Source: Oceanispirochaeta sp963676905
Lineage (GTDB): Bacteria > Spirochaetota > Spirochaetia > DSM-2461
Assembly: GCA_963676905.2 (NCBI GenBank)
Contig: CAXXVE010000001.1
Location: 3,720,001-3,784,000, forward strand
DNA length: 64,000 nt
Reading direction: 5' to 3'
Below, one piece after another: positions 16,515 through 25,662 of the stretch. A model generated the notes under the pieces. The model was not told where the DNA came from, did no database searches, and saw nothing but the letters and a program-made list of their open reading frames with translations. The first letter of the stretch is position 1. Each line of letters opens with the position of its first letter. A program made the translations under genes and the position numbers.

Positions 16515-17084
16515 ATGGGACAGATTAAAGCAGGCGCTATCGCCAAGGGAACCTTTCTCCTGGAAAAGGATATTCCCTATATCGTTGTTGAGAGAGAGTT
16601 CGTAAACCCCGGTAAGGGCTCTGCCTTTGCACGTCTGAAACTGAAAAACCTCAGAACCGGTGCGGTACTCAAGGTCACTCACAAGACTCAGGACAGCGTT
16701 GAAGAGATTGATGTAGTAGACGTAAGCTCACAGTACCTCTACGCCGACGGCGAGAGCTACCACTTTATGAATGCAGACACCTATGAGCAGTACGAAATCC
16801 CCATGGTTTCCATGGAGGACATGCAGTACTTCCTCAGAGAGGGCGAGTCCTACAAGGTAGTCCGCTGGGGTGAAGAGTCTCTGGATATCAAACTCCCCCC
16901 CAAAATGGACCTGATCGTAACAGAAGCCGAAGAAGCTGTTAAGGGCGACACCGTACAGGGCGCCACAAAATACGTCAAGGTTGAGACCGGTCTGACTGTC
17001 AAGGTTCCCATCTTTATCAAAGAGGGTGAGAAGATCAGAATTAATGTTGAAACAAAAGAATATCAGGAAAGAGTTAACAGCTGA
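16515..17084 (+). CDS. efp: Translation elongation factor P
   Basis: EF-P relieves ribosomes stalled at consecutive prolines. The protein has 189 residues in the usual three beta domains. The modification loop reads NPGKGSAF and keeps the lysine that EpmA modifies in other bacteria. The C-terminal end KVPIFIKEGEKIRINVETKEY is typical. ATG 16515 is preceded by AAAGGAA and is the family start, although the frame is open 23 codons further upstream. It lies between epmA and a methyltransferase gene in an apparent operon. Confidence 0.97.
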   Translation: MGQIKAGAIAKGTFLLEKDIPYIVVEREFVNPGKGSAFARLKLKNLRTGAVLKVTHKTQDSVEEIDVVDVSSQYLYADGESYHFMNADTYEQYEIPMVSMEDMQYFLREGESYKVVRWGEESLDIKLPPKMDLIVTEAEEAVKGDTVQGATKYVKVETGLTVKVPIFIKEGEKIRINVETKEYQERVNS

Positions 17085-17087
17085 TAT

Positions 17088-18296
17088 ATGAAATACAAGG
17101 CAGATCCCCGTTTACTCAAACTTGTCAACAAACAGGTACCCTTCCAGTTTCATGGTGAGAAGCTCAAATTTGATCTCTCCATGGGACTGTTCAGCAGCTT
17201 TGATGTGGACGCAGGTTCACGGCTCCTTTTAAAGACTCTTGCAAAAGAAGCGCCCCTGGCTGACTTTAACAACGCTCTGGACACAGGATGCGGCACCGGA
17301 GTGCTGGGCCTCTGCCTCAAAAAGAAGTACCCCTCCCTGGATATGAAATTCCAGGACAGGGATGCTCTTGCCGTGAGCTTTACGGCTCACAATGCCGCTC
17401 TTAACGGCATAAGCCTTGCGAAATCAGATCTCGAAACGGGACTGCTCCTTGATGGAACGGCTCCCCGGTCTCTGGACCTGATCCTCTGCAATATACCCGC
17501 CAAGGCGGGAGACCACGTGATCCGGGACTTTGTTCTGAAAGCCTCGGCCACAGTCACAGAAAACGGACGTATTGCCGTAGTCATTGTAGACACCCTGAAA
17601 GAGCTTGTTGCCGATGCCATCAAAGAGTCGGGAGCCGAAGTTCTCTACACCGAAGCCACCAAAATGCACACGGTCTACCACTTCGGTGCAGGCAGTGCCG
17701 ACGGGAATCTTGATTTTGACCGTTATATACGCCACACAGGGAGCTTCAAGCTCGTTGATGACACCTATACCCTCTCTACGGTCTACAACCTCCCTGACTT
17801 CGACCAGCTGAGCTATACACTCCATCTGGAAGGAGAGCTGCTGAACCACAACTCCTTCGGAGGAAAGGCTCTTTTCTGGAATCCCGGACAGGGACACCTC
17901 CCCTTCTGGCTGAACAATAAAAAGAGCAACCACTTCAAGTCGATTCAGCTTGCCTCAAGGGACTCTCTGCAGAACAGAATCTCCATGCATAACCTCAAAT
18001 CTGTTTTTGAAGGTGACCTCGAATCCCGCGAGCTTGGAGATGAATCCTTTTTGAATGATATCTTTCAGGAAGAGGAGTTTGACAGTATTTTTCTGAACCT
18101 GAATCCCGTAACAAGGGTCAAATGGCAGCAGGAACTTGCCGATACAATTCTGAGACTTACAAGAACAGGGAAATACTGCTTTATCATGGGCAGAAGCAAC
18201 GATCTCTCCCAGCTTGAAAAGCATCTGAAAGGGTTTAAAACCATTATGGATGACCGATTCAAGGGGAACCGGGGAATTCTTCTCAAGAAAAAGTAA
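17088..18296 (+). CDS. Class I SAM-dependent methyltransferase, possibly two-domain
   Basis: A 402-residue protein with a Rossmann-type methyltransferase domain at about residues 45-190: the motif ALDTGCGTGVLGL binds SAM, and LDLILCNIPAKAG takes the place of the usual catalytic NPPF-like motif. The second half (about 200-402) also looks like a methyltransferase fold but has no clear SAM motif. This is the plan of duplicated RsmC/RlmG-type rRNA guanine N2-methyltransferases, except that here the N-terminal copy carries the SAM motif. The exact target is unknown. It starts 3 nt after efp, so a role in translation is plausible. Confidence 0.8.
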   Translation: MKYKADPRLLKLVNKQVPFQFHGEKLKFDLSMGLFSSFDVDAGSRLLLKTLAKEAPLADFNNALDTGCGTGVLGLCLKKKYPSLDMKFQDRDALAVSFTAHNAALNGISLAKSDLETGLLLDGTAPRSLDLILCNIPAKAGDHVIRDFVLKASATVTENGRIAVVIVDTLKELVADAIKESGAEVLYTEATKMHTVYHFGAGSADGNLDFDRYIRHTGSFKLVDDTYTLSTVYNLPDFDQLSYTLHLEGELLNHNSFGGKALFWNPGQGHLPFWLNNKKSNHFKSIQLASRDSLQNRISMHNLKSVFEGDLESRELGDESFLNDIFQEEEFDSIFLNLNPVTRVKWQQELADTILRLTRTGKYCFIMGRSNDLSQLEKHLKGFKTIMDDRFKGNRGILLKKK

Positions 18297-18302
18297 TTCG
18301 CA

Positions 18303-19520
18303 TCAGGTCTCGTCTGAATCCCCGTCGGCGATGGAGTCGGGCATACCGTTGGAGGGAGCCACAGCCCCTGAAGGATCGACCTCCTGCGCAGGGGGCTTGT
18401 ACATATGCACGACCCTCTGGGGAAAGGGGATTTCCACACCCTCTTCCTTGAATGTCCGCCAGATCTCCAGGTTGGTCCAGGAAAAGGCATCGGCCTTGAA
18501 GTTGAGGTCTGTCACCAGAGTCCTTAGTGCAAGGTTGATGCTGCTGTCACCGAAACCCAGGATTCGGACTACATTCTCAGGCCCCGCCATGCGGTAGGGG
18601 TTCTTCTCATTGATTTTTTCAAGAATAACCCTCACCTGCTCTATATCGGCATCATAGGAGACGCCTATCTCGTTAACAATTACAATTTTCCTGTCAGAAT
18701 AGGAGTAGTTGTGTACAGCGTTGTCAGTAAAGAAGGAGTTGGGAATGATGATGTTCTCATTCTGGAAGGTCTTGATATCGGTTGAGATAAAGCGGATGTT
18801 CTGAACAATTCCGTCATAGCCGTTCACAAGGACCCTGTCACCCTCTTTTATGGGGCGGGTTGAGATGATAATGAGGCCGGCGAAGAAGTTGGACACAATC
18901 CCCTGGAGACCGAAACCGAGACCGATACCAAGTACACCGAGAATCACGCTCAGCGCCGAAAGGTCGATTCCCACAATGGAAAGCCCGAAAAGAAAGACAA
19001 GGCTCATAACTATATAGCGTGTCAGGCTTCCGATGGAGAACTTTTTAGCATCGTCAAGGCCGAACTGCTCAAAAAAGGAGGAGTCCAGCATGCGGCGGGC
19101 GTACTTTCCGGCCCAGGAGGCGGCATAGAAAACGGGAATCAGCATCATCAGAGTGACCACCGATACCCTTGTATTTCCTGAAACAAAGAAGGGCTGGTTC
19201 AGTACGCCCAGAAAGCGGCTGAACCAGTAGTAGATCTCTTTTTCAAGCAGGCCGCCTATCAGAGAGACAAGGCCCACCAGAACAAGGAGTTTCAGAACCA
19301 GTTTCGAATAACGCTGAATCCGTTCGCTTGTCTCTTCCTTGAGCTTGGTCAGGGAGAGGATCTTCCTGATTCCCCAGCGCAGAAGATAGTAGACAAGGAG
19401 CATTGCCGCAAAGGGCAGTACGACACGGGTAATCAGCCCCAGAATGCTGAAGGGCAGCTCCAGGGTCCCGATCTGTATATCACGGGTCAGCATTTCGATA
19501 AAGGCTCTGAAATATTCCAT
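18303..19520 (-). CDS. MscS-family mechanosensitive channel
   Basis: A 405-residue small-conductance mechanosensitive channel homologue in the inner membrane, which releases solutes on osmotic downshock. Membrane helices are seen near residues 23-45, 72-92, 120-140 and 170-185. The pore helix follows (ILGVLGIGLGFGLQGIVSNFFAGLII), then the beta domain with RPIKEGDRVLVNG. A 30-residue polar tail at the C-terminus is not part of the family core. The ATG start has AAGGAG nearby. It lies 6 nt downstream of pyrFE on the same strand, so it may be co-transcribed with it. Confidence 0.93.
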   Translation of the reverse strand: MEYFRAFIEMLTRDIQIGTLELPFSILGLITRVVLPFAAMLLVYYLLRWGIRKILSLTKLKEETSERIQRYSKLVLKLLVLVGLVSLIGGLLEKEIYYWFSRFLGVLNQPFFVSGNTRVSVVTLMMLIPVFYAASWAGKYARRMLDSSFFEQFGLDDAKKFSIGSLTRYIVMSLVFLFGLSIVGIDLSALSVILGVLGIGLGFGLQGIVSNFFAGLIIISTRPIKEGDRVLVNGYDGIVQNIRFISTDIKTFQNENIIIPNSFFTDNAVHNYSYSDRKIVIVNEIGVSYDADIEQVRVILEKINEKNPYRMAGPENVVRILGFGDSSINLALRTLVTDLNFKADAFSWTNLEIWRTFKEEGVEIPFPQRVVHMYKPPAQEVDPSGAVAPSNGMPDSIADGDSDET

Positions 19521-19526
19521 AGTTGA

Positions 19527-20951
19527 TTACTCCTTTGCAGCGTAATCCAGCATCTCTTCAAGCTGTTTCTCATCGATAAGACCGAGCTCATGGCAGGGCT
19601 TCAGGAGCTCTCTGACATGGGCATAGCTGTGGAGTTTTATTCCGGCAGCTTCCATGTCCTTGCGTCCCTGAACCCCTCTTTCCAGAAGTACGATAAGATC
19701 TTCCACAACGAGTCCCGCTTCTCTGAGAATCTCAATGGCTTCAACCTTGGACTTACCGGTTGTGATAAGGTCGTCCAGAAGGAGGATTTTCTCTCCCTTC
19801 TTGTACTCCCCTTCAATTCTGTTTCCGGTTCCATGTTCTTTCATTGTCATCCGGGGGTAGATCATGGGGATTCCGGCTTCCAGAGAGACAGCAGTTGCCA
19901 GGGGCAGAGCGGCTACCGGGATTCCGGCGATTCTGTCGTAATCCAGGTCCTTGATAAGCTCGGCATATCCTTTGGCTACTTCGGCCAGGAGGGCTGCATC
20001 CGAGGAGGTTCTTCTGAGATCGATATAGAAGGGAGACTTCTTACCGGATTTCAGGGTGAACTCACCGACGCGGAAGCATTCTGATTTGATCAGTCCCTTC
20101 ATGATTTTATCTTTTCTAAGGTCTTTGAGGCTTACACCCTGAACTGTGTTTCTTTTGGCTCTGGCATCATTCAGTTTGTCTCTGAACTCTTTGGCGGCCT
20201 TTCCGGGATCATCGGCAGCGGCAACAGATCTTGAAACATTGGGGAGGATTCCCAGGCCGTCGGCTCTGCATCCGGCGGATACTGCTTCAAGCATGTCTCC
20301 GCCCTGTGTTCCGATTCCGGGAGTAAGGAACCATGTATCGGGGCAGGCAGCTCTGACTTTTTTCAGGGCTTCTGTATCGTTTCCGGCAACAACAAGACCT
20401 ATCTGGCTGCCCCAGCTGATGCACTCACGGGCAGTGGCGATATAGAGGTCTTCAAACTCTCCGCCTGCTGTTTTGACCTGAAGGTCCTGGATGGCCCCGG
20501 CACCGGGGTTGGTTGTGCGGCAGAGAAGAAAGGCGCCGTGTTTGTCGCCCTTGGCAAGAAAGGGGTCAACCGCATCACGTCCCATGTAGGGGCTGAGGGT
20601 AACCGCATCGGCTTTGTAGTAATCGATAAGGGCATCGGCATAGGCCTGGGCAGTTGAACCGATATCATTTCTTTTGGCATCAATGAGAACGGGAACCTCC
20701 CTGGGAATCAGAGAAAGGGTTTCACTCAGTGCCTTCATCCCTTCGGGACCGAACACTTCGAAAAAAGCGATATTGGGCTTGTAACAGGCTGTATAAGGCA
20801 GGGTTTCCTCAATAATCCGTCTGTTCTGCTCGACTATGGCCTTGAGAGCTTTACCGGATCCTTTCTTTGCATCCACACGGGGATCAAGACCTACACAGAG
20901 AAGAGTGTCCTTCTCACGGCAGACCGATTCCAGTTTTTCAAAAAATGTCAT
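19527..20951 (-). CDS. pyrFE: Fused orotidine-5'-phosphate decarboxylase / orotate phosphoribosyltransferase
   Basis: One 474-residue chain holding the last two steps of UMP synthesis. Residues 1 to about 275 are a type-2 PyrF, with the decarboxylase signature LIDAKRNDIGST. Residues from about 284 are PyrE, with SGKKSPFYIDLRR and the PRPP-binding ILLLDDLITTGKSK. The order is PyrF then PyrE, the reverse of the animal UMP synthase. The fused layout would let OMP pass between the sites. Residue 284 is a Met, the likely remnant of a separate pyrE start. GGAG precedes ATG 20951, and a promoter is predicted about 70 nt upstream. Confidence 0.95.
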   Translation of the reverse strand: MTFFEKLESVCREKDTLLCVGLDPRVDAKKGSGKALKAIVEQNRRIIEETLPYTACYKPNIAFFEVFGPEGMKALSETLSLIPREVPVLIDAKRNDIGSTAQAYADALIDYYKADAVTLSPYMGRDAVDPFLAKGDKHGAFLLCRTTNPGAGAIQDLQVKTAGGEFEDLYIATARECISWGSQIGLVVAGNDTEALKKVRAACPDTWFLTPGIGTQGGDMLEAVSAGCRADGLGILPNVSRSVAAADDPGKAAKEFRDKLNDARAKRNTVQGVSLKDLRKDKIMKGLIKSECFRVGEFTLKSGKKSPFYIDLRRTSSDAALLAEVAKGYAELIKDLDYDRIAGIPVAALPLATAVSLEAGIPMIYPRMTMKEHGTGNRIEGEYKKGEKILLLDDLITTGKSKVEAIEILREAGLVVEDLIVLLERGVQGRKDMEAAGIKLHSYAHVRELLKPCHELGLIDEKQLEEMLDYAAKE

Positions 20952-21014
20952 GTAATTATTACTCCGATTGATTTTCTACCATCATATGGTCTGTATCATA
21001 TTTGAATTTTTGTA

Positions 21015-21043
21015 ATTATATTAAAAACACTTCGGGCTGAGAA
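21015..21043 (-). promoter_or_regulatory. Likely promoter of pyrFE-mscS
   Basis: On the minus strand, TTCTCA (21043-21038), 17 nt and TATAAT (21020-21015). The predicted leader is about 55 nt and has the GGAG site. Confidence 0.5.
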
Positions 21044-21125
21044 GGGTGAAAAACCCTTATAGGGTGAGTCCTGACAAAAATATTTTAATTCTCCGGGACT
21101 GATGATATATTATGAGTACACTCCT

Positions 21126-23156
21126 ATGAAAAAAGTATTAATGATCTCAACTCTTTTGCTCTGCTCACTCGTCTCTCTGTACTCTCAGGATTCTGCTCCC
21201 GAGGCCGTACAGGGAATCATTGATCTTTCCGTTCTAGGACGGGAGAACGGCCTTTATCCGATACGGGGCATATGGGGATTTCACTGGCACGAACTGCTGA
21301 CCGAAATTCCTGATATTCCCGGAGAATGGATTAAAGCCCCGGGAAACTGGGCTTCCCGGGGCAACCACCCCGCCCGGGGCTACGGCAGCTATACCCTTGT
21401 CATTGAGGGCTTATCTGAGGGAAAAGCCTACTCCCTTTACGTTCCTGAGGCTGTTTCAGCATACAGGCTCTTTATCAACGGGGAGGAAGTGTCATCCAAC
21501 GGCCGGGTAGGCACCGACAGAAAGAGCTCCATTCCCCAGTTCAGGCCTGAGTCCATAACCTTCTCAGCCAGAGGCATGAGGGATGAGATGGTTCTGCAGG
21601 TGAGCAATTACCACTACCGCAAAAGCGGTATCTGGAGGAACTTCTATATAGGAGACCCCGCTTCCATAGCAAACTTCTATACCACAAAGATTGTATTTGC
21701 CTCCTTTCTGATAGGCATGATGATCTTCGTGAGCATCTATTTTCTCAGCTTCAGTTTTTTCAGACGGGAGGAGAAGGCCGCCCTGTTTTTCGGATTATTG
21801 AGCCTTGTTTTTCTCTTCAGGCTTCTGACCACAGGTGAACAGCTTCTGACGCACTACTTTCCGGCCTTCCCGTGGGAGCTTGCAAGAAGGATAGAGTTCC
21901 TCCCCTTCTCCCTCTCCGCCGGATTTTCAATGTGGTACTTCTACCACCTCTATCCTGTTGAGTTCAACAAAAAAATCCTCATTGGATACTCCTGGCTTGC
22001 AGGAGCTCTGGGAGCAGCTCTGATTCTTCTTCCTGTCAGATTCTCAAACTACCTTATTATTCCGGCGGAAATTATTCTGGCGGCAGGACTGTTCTACAGT
22101 TTTACAGTTATTATAAGGGCATCCCGTGAAAGGCGCCACGGTTCGGTGATTATCCTTGTCTCCATGATTGCCCTATTTATATCGGTGATCAATGATATCC
22201 TCTACTCCAACCAGCTTATCCATACAATCTATGTATCTCCCATGGGGTTTATCTTTTTTATGGTCAGCCAGAGTCTTATGCTCTCCAGGCGGTACGCCTA
22301 CTCCTTCAGGACCATTGAAGACCTTACAATCAACCTGAAAGACTTCAACCGGTCCCTGTCACGGTTCATGCCCTTCCGTTTTTTTGACTATCTGAACAAG
22401 GACAGCGTCCTTGAACTTGATTCTGCCGCACAAAACAACATCACCATCCTCTATGCCGATATCCGCTCCTTTACAACACTCTCCGAGGCAATGAGTGCAG
22501 AAGAGAACATGGAATCCATGAAAAGCTTTCTGTCCAATGTGATTCCCCTTATCCGTGAAGGGGATGGATTTGCAGACAAATATATAAGCGATGGTCTGAT
22601 GGCTCTTTTTCCGGGATCCCCTGACAAGGCATTGAAAACGGCAGTCAAACTGCAGGGTGCCGTAAAAGATTTCAACAGACAGAGGCATAGAGAGGGACAT
22701 CCCCGGCTCTCCCTTGGAATCGGTCTTCACAGCGGAGGCCTTCTTGTGGGCAGCCTGGGATCTCCCGAAAAGGCAGAAACCAGCATCATTTCAGATACAG
22801 TCAACATAGCCCGGTCCATGGAGAAGCTGAGTACGGAATACGGTGCTTCTATTATTATAAGCGGGAACCTTTATGAGTCACTTGAAAGGCCTGATGACTT
22901 TGAAACACGAAAACTGGGTACTGCAGTAATCAAGGGAAAACGAAGCCCCATCAGCTTTCATGAAGTGCTGGAAGGCCTTCCTGAAAGCCTGAAAGAAATC
23001 AAGATGAAAACAAAGCCCCTCTTTGAAGAGGGGCTTATGAACTATGACATTATGCGTTATGAAGAAGCCTCGGCCCTCTTTAAAAGGGTTCTGGAATCGA
23101 ACCCTGACGACAGGGCCGCATCAATCTACCTGAACCTCAGCCTGGACCGAATCTAG
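21126..23156 (+). CDS. Membrane receptor adenylate/guanylate cyclase (7TM-DISM type)
   Basis: A 676-residue class III nucleotide cyclase. A signal peptide (LMISTLLLCSLVSLYS) leads into an extracytoplasmic beta-jelly-roll-like domain (about 25-185). Seven hydrophobic segments follow (about 190-390), the 7TMR-DISM plan. The catalytic domain (about 425-600) has both metal Asp motifs, LYADIRSFTTL and KYISDGLMALF, plus LGIGLHSGGLLVGSLGS. The end resembles a tetratricopeptide repeat (YEEASALFKRVLESNPDD). ATP or GTP as substrate is not settled by eye. ATG 21126 gives the best signal peptide; an in-frame ATG 21102 is also possible. It converges on the sugar phosphorylase with 5 nt between. Confidence 0.9.
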   Translation: MKKVLMISTLLLCSLVSLYSQDSAPEAVQGIIDLSVLGRENGLYPIRGIWGFHWHELLTEIPDIPGEWIKAPGNWASRGNHPARGYGSYTLVIEGLSEGKAYSLYVPEAVSAYRLFINGEEVSSNGRVGTDRKSSIPQFRPESITFSARGMRDEMVLQVSNYHYRKSGIWRNFYIGDPASIANFYTTKIVFASFLIGMMIFVSIYFLSFSFFRREEKAALFFGLLSLVFLFRLLTTGEQLLTHYFPAFPWELARRIEFLPFSLSAGFSMWYFYHLYPVEFNKKILIGYSWLAGALGAALILLPVRFSNYLIIPAEIILAAGLFYSFTVIIRASRERRHGSVIILVSMIALFISVINDILYSNQLIHTIYVSPMGFIFFMVSQSLMLSRRYAYSFRTIEDLTINLKDFNRSLSRFMPFRFFDYLNKDSVLELDSAAQNNITILYADIRSFTTLSEAMSAEENMESMKSFLSNVIPLIREGDGFADKYISDGLMALFPGSPDKALKTAVKLQGAVKDFNRQRHREGHPRLSLGIGLHSGGLLVGSLGSPEKAETSIISDTVNIARSMEKLSTEYGASIIISGNLYESLERPDDFETRKLGTAVIKGKRSPISFHEVLEGLPESLKEIKMKTKPLFEEGLMNYDIMRYEEASALFKRVLESNPDDRAASIYLNLSLDRI

Positions 23157-23161
23157 AAGAC

Positions 23162-24889
23162 TCAGAAGGCAACCCAGCAGACCTCATAGGGCTCCAGGAT
23201 AATCTCCCAGCGCCCCTCTTCAGCTTCAATAACAGAAGATCCGTCGGTCAGGCTGCTGCACTCGCCGGGCAGGGGAATAGAACAGTTTCTGCCGTCCAGT
23301 ACCATATCCAGCCTTCTCCGTGATGTGTTCTGCAGGCAGAGCACCGATCCGCTGCCGTCCCAGGCGGACCTTATAAGTGCAAAGACCTCGGGGTCAAGCT
23401 TCACTACGGTCTGGGGAGAGGCAGGGTCAAAGGCCTTATGGCTTCTTCTGATCTTTAGAAGATCCCTGTACCCGCGGTAGATTAGATTCCTCAGAGAGTC
23501 CTCTTCCTCAAGCTCTTTTACAAGAATGTCGGACTGCAGTTTTTCCCTGTTGATCCGTCTGTTGATGCCCGACTCTTCCACACCCTTGCTCCAGTTACCG
23601 GAGCCCAGAAGGCTGTGTACATAGATTCCAGGCACTCCAGCCATACAGAGCATGACAGACTGGGCCGCGAGAAACTGTTTTGCCTTCAGATCAACAGGCA
23701 GATCGGGGTGATTCACCGCATCCCTGTAGTTGATATTGAGCTCATAGGGGATATCCCCTTCGGGAGTGGACTTGTAAGAGACCCTTCCCCCTCTCGACTT
23801 AACCACAGAAATCAGTTTGTCCAGTTCCTGATCATTGAGGTAGCCCCGCGCGGGAAGTAAACCGATGCCGTCATGGCTGGCCATAAAATTGAAATAGGTA
23901 TGGTCGGGATTCACAGGCGGCAGGGAGGAGGCCCAGTCCGTAAGATAGGAGGCATTTTCCCGGACAAAGGCATCCAGAGTCAGGGGAGGAAGGGTGAACT
24001 GATAGACCATATGAGCTTCATTGCTGCCGTCACCGAAATAGGAGATATTCTCCTTGTGGGGCACATTGGTCTCGGTCAGCAGAATAACATGGGGGGCCAC
24101 CTCATTGAGGACAGCCCTGTACAGCTGAACTACCGCATGGGTCTTTGGATGATGCATACAGCTTGTGCCGATCTCTTTCCAGAGAAAACCTATGGCATCC
24201 AGACGGATAATCTGGGCGCCCTTTGAGGCATACAGGAGAAAGATGTCGAGGAATTCAAGAAGGACATCGGGATTTGAAAAATTCAGATCCACCTGATCGG
24301 GACTGAATGTGGTCCAGATATTGACTGTTTTATCCCCCTTGGTGAATTCAGTCAGCAGGGGCAGAGCTCGGGGTCTGAATACAGAAGAGAGATCAGCAGA
24401 GGGATCGACTGTATGAAAGTAGTTTGCATACTTCTTCTCACCCTTGAGGAATCCTTTAAACCAGGGACTTGAGGCACTGCAGTGGTTCAGGACAAGATCA
24501 AACATAAGATTGAACTTCTCTCCAAGATCCTCAACATCGTCCCAGTCCCCCAGGTCGGGGTTGATCTCCCTGTAATCGACTACAGAAAAACCGTCATCCG
24601 AAGTATAGGGAGAGAACGGAAGAATATGGATTCCCGAAATCATCTCCCTCAGCCATAGATCTGAGAACTCCTTCAGCGCCTGAAGGGGTGACATTCCCTG
24701 CTTTTTAATGGAATCGCCATAACAGATCATGACCACATCGTCCTGACTCAGGGGCAGTCTGCCGGAAGGAACATCGGGAGCCGTGATAAGGGAGGCCCAC
24801 TGGTCCTGAAGCTGCGTGACTCTCTTCTCAACAGAGGGAGCCAGCTCACTGCCGTAAATAAACTCAATCAGTTCTTTCTTGGTTTTCAT
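23162..24889 (-). CDS. GH13_18 sugar phosphorylase (sucrose phosphorylase family)
   Basis: A 575-residue phosphorylase of glycoside hydrolase family 13 subfamily 18, which cleaves sucrose, glucosylglycerate or a related glucoside with phosphate to give glucose 1-phosphate. Motifs seen are LVLNHCSASSPWF, the nucleophile Asp in IIRLDAIGFLWKEIG, the acid/base Glu in LLTETNVPH and ASHDGIGLLPARG. The exact substrate cannot be read from the sequence. ATG 24889 (MKTKKELIEF) is preferred over the 27-codon longer frame, because the extension lies in the promoter region. It has no ribosome site; a -10 hexamer ends 7 nt upstream. Confidence 0.92.
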   Translation of the reverse strand: MKTKKELIEFIYGSELAPSVEKRVTQLQDQWASLITAPDVPSGRLPLSQDDVVMICYGDSIKKQGMSPLQALKEFSDLWLREMISGIHILPFSPYTSDDGFSVVDYREINPDLGDWDDVEDLGEKFNLMFDLVLNHCSASSPWFKGFLKGEKKYANYFHTVDPSADLSSVFRPRALPLLTEFTKGDKTVNIWTTFSPDQVDLNFSNPDVLLEFLDIFLLYASKGAQIIRLDAIGFLWKEIGTSCMHHPKTHAVVQLYRAVLNEVAPHVILLTETNVPHKENISYFGDGSNEAHMVYQFTLPPLTLDAFVRENASYLTDWASSLPPVNPDHTYFNFMASHDGIGLLPARGYLNDQELDKLISVVKSRGGRVSYKSTPEGDIPYELNINYRDAVNHPDLPVDLKAKQFLAAQSVMLCMAGVPGIYVHSLLGSGNWSKGVEESGINRRINREKLQSDILVKELEEEDSLRNLIYRGYRDLLKIRRSHKAFDPASPQTVVKLDPEVFALIRSAWDGSGSVLCLQNTSRRRLDMVLDGRNCSIPLPGECSSLTDGSSVIEAEEGRWEIILEPYEVCWVAF

Positions 24890-24896
24890 AAAATAA

Positions 24897-24925
24897 AGTA
24901 TAGAACATATAAAATACGAATTAAA
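24897..24925 (-). promoter_or_regulatory. Promoter placing the phosphorylase start at +1 (leaderless)
   Basis: On the minus strand, TTTAAT (24925-24920), 17 nt and TATACT (24902-24897) end 7 nt before ATG 24889. The -35 abuts the T-run of the terminator of the upstream operon. Confidence 0.55.
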
Positions 24926-24960
24926 TAAAAAAAGGGCTCTGCCCCTGAGGGAGAGCCCTT
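24926..24960 (-). terminator. Intrinsic terminator of the fliS-polA operon
   Basis: AAGGGCTCT (24932-24940) and AGAGCCCTT (24952-24960) form a 9-bp stem. On the minus strand it is followed by TTTTTTTATTT. It lies 26 nt after the SPOR gene, the last gene of the unit. Confidence 0.88.
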
Positions 24961-24985
24961 GTACATTCAAATGGAGTTCTGAGTG

Positions 24986-25657
24986 TCAGGAGTTGACAGG
25001 TACCTTTTTAACCATGGGTGCCTGAACAACATAGCTCTGTTCATAACCCTCAAGATTCTTTACCTGATCTGAGAATTTCTCGGCCTCCGCCTTTGTATTG
25101 AAGGCGCCGATTCTGACACGGAAAACTGCTTTGCCCTCAACATTTCTGCTCTGGACCGTACTTGTCAGGCCCTTGCTTCCAAGATAGGAACTGACAGATT
25201 CAGCCTTGGTTAAGGAGCTGTAGGAACCTACCTGAATCCAGTATACCTGGACAGTCACATCTTTATACTCAGGCTCTGCAGGCTTTACTGCCACAGGAGC
25301 CGCAGGCTGAACCGGAGCGGGTTTTACAGGCTCGGCTGCAGGTTCCGGTTCTTCAATGACAAGAACAGGTTCGGGATCATCAGAGCCCAGAACTTCGATC
25401 TCGATCTGATCAGGCGCCAGTTCCAGAATTCCGGGAACCTCTTCGGTACCCCTGGAAAGGGCGATGGGATCAATTTCCTTCTGTTCCCGGGGAACAATTG
25501 TCGTAGCCGCAAGTGCGGGCTTCAGTTCTTCGGTTCCCTTGTCGGGAGAGAAGAACATAAATCCGGCAGCACCGACTATGATCAGCAGCCCCAGTGCAGA
25601 AAGTATAACCCAGAGTGTTTTAAGATTGCTATCGCTATTGTTTTCTTGTTTTTCCAT
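24986..25657 (-). CDS. Membrane-anchored SPOR-domain protein
   Basis: A 223-residue bitopic membrane protein. A short cytoplasmic N-terminus leads to one membrane helix (VILSALGLLIIVGAAGFMFF). A Pro/Glu/Ala/Val-rich linker follows, then a C-terminal SPOR domain (about 137-212: WIQVGSYSSLTKAE...FRVRIGAFNTKAEAEKF). SPOR domains bind denuded peptidoglycan glycans, usually at division sites, so a cell-envelope or division role is likely. GGAGAG precedes the start. It is the last gene of the fliS-polA-coaE unit. Confidence 0.9.
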   Translation of the reverse strand: MEKQENNSDSNLKTLWVILSALGLLIIVGAAGFMFFSPDKGTEELKPALAATTIVPREQKEIDPIALSRGTEEVPGILELAPDQIEIEVLGSDDPEPVLVIEEPEPAAEPVKPAPVQPAAPVAVKPAEPEYKDVTVQVYWIQVGSYSSLTKAESVSSYLGSKGLTSTVQSRNVEGKAVFRVRIGAFNTKAEAEKFSDQVKNLEGYEQSYVVQAPMVKKVPVNS

Positions 25658-25662
25658 ACTTC

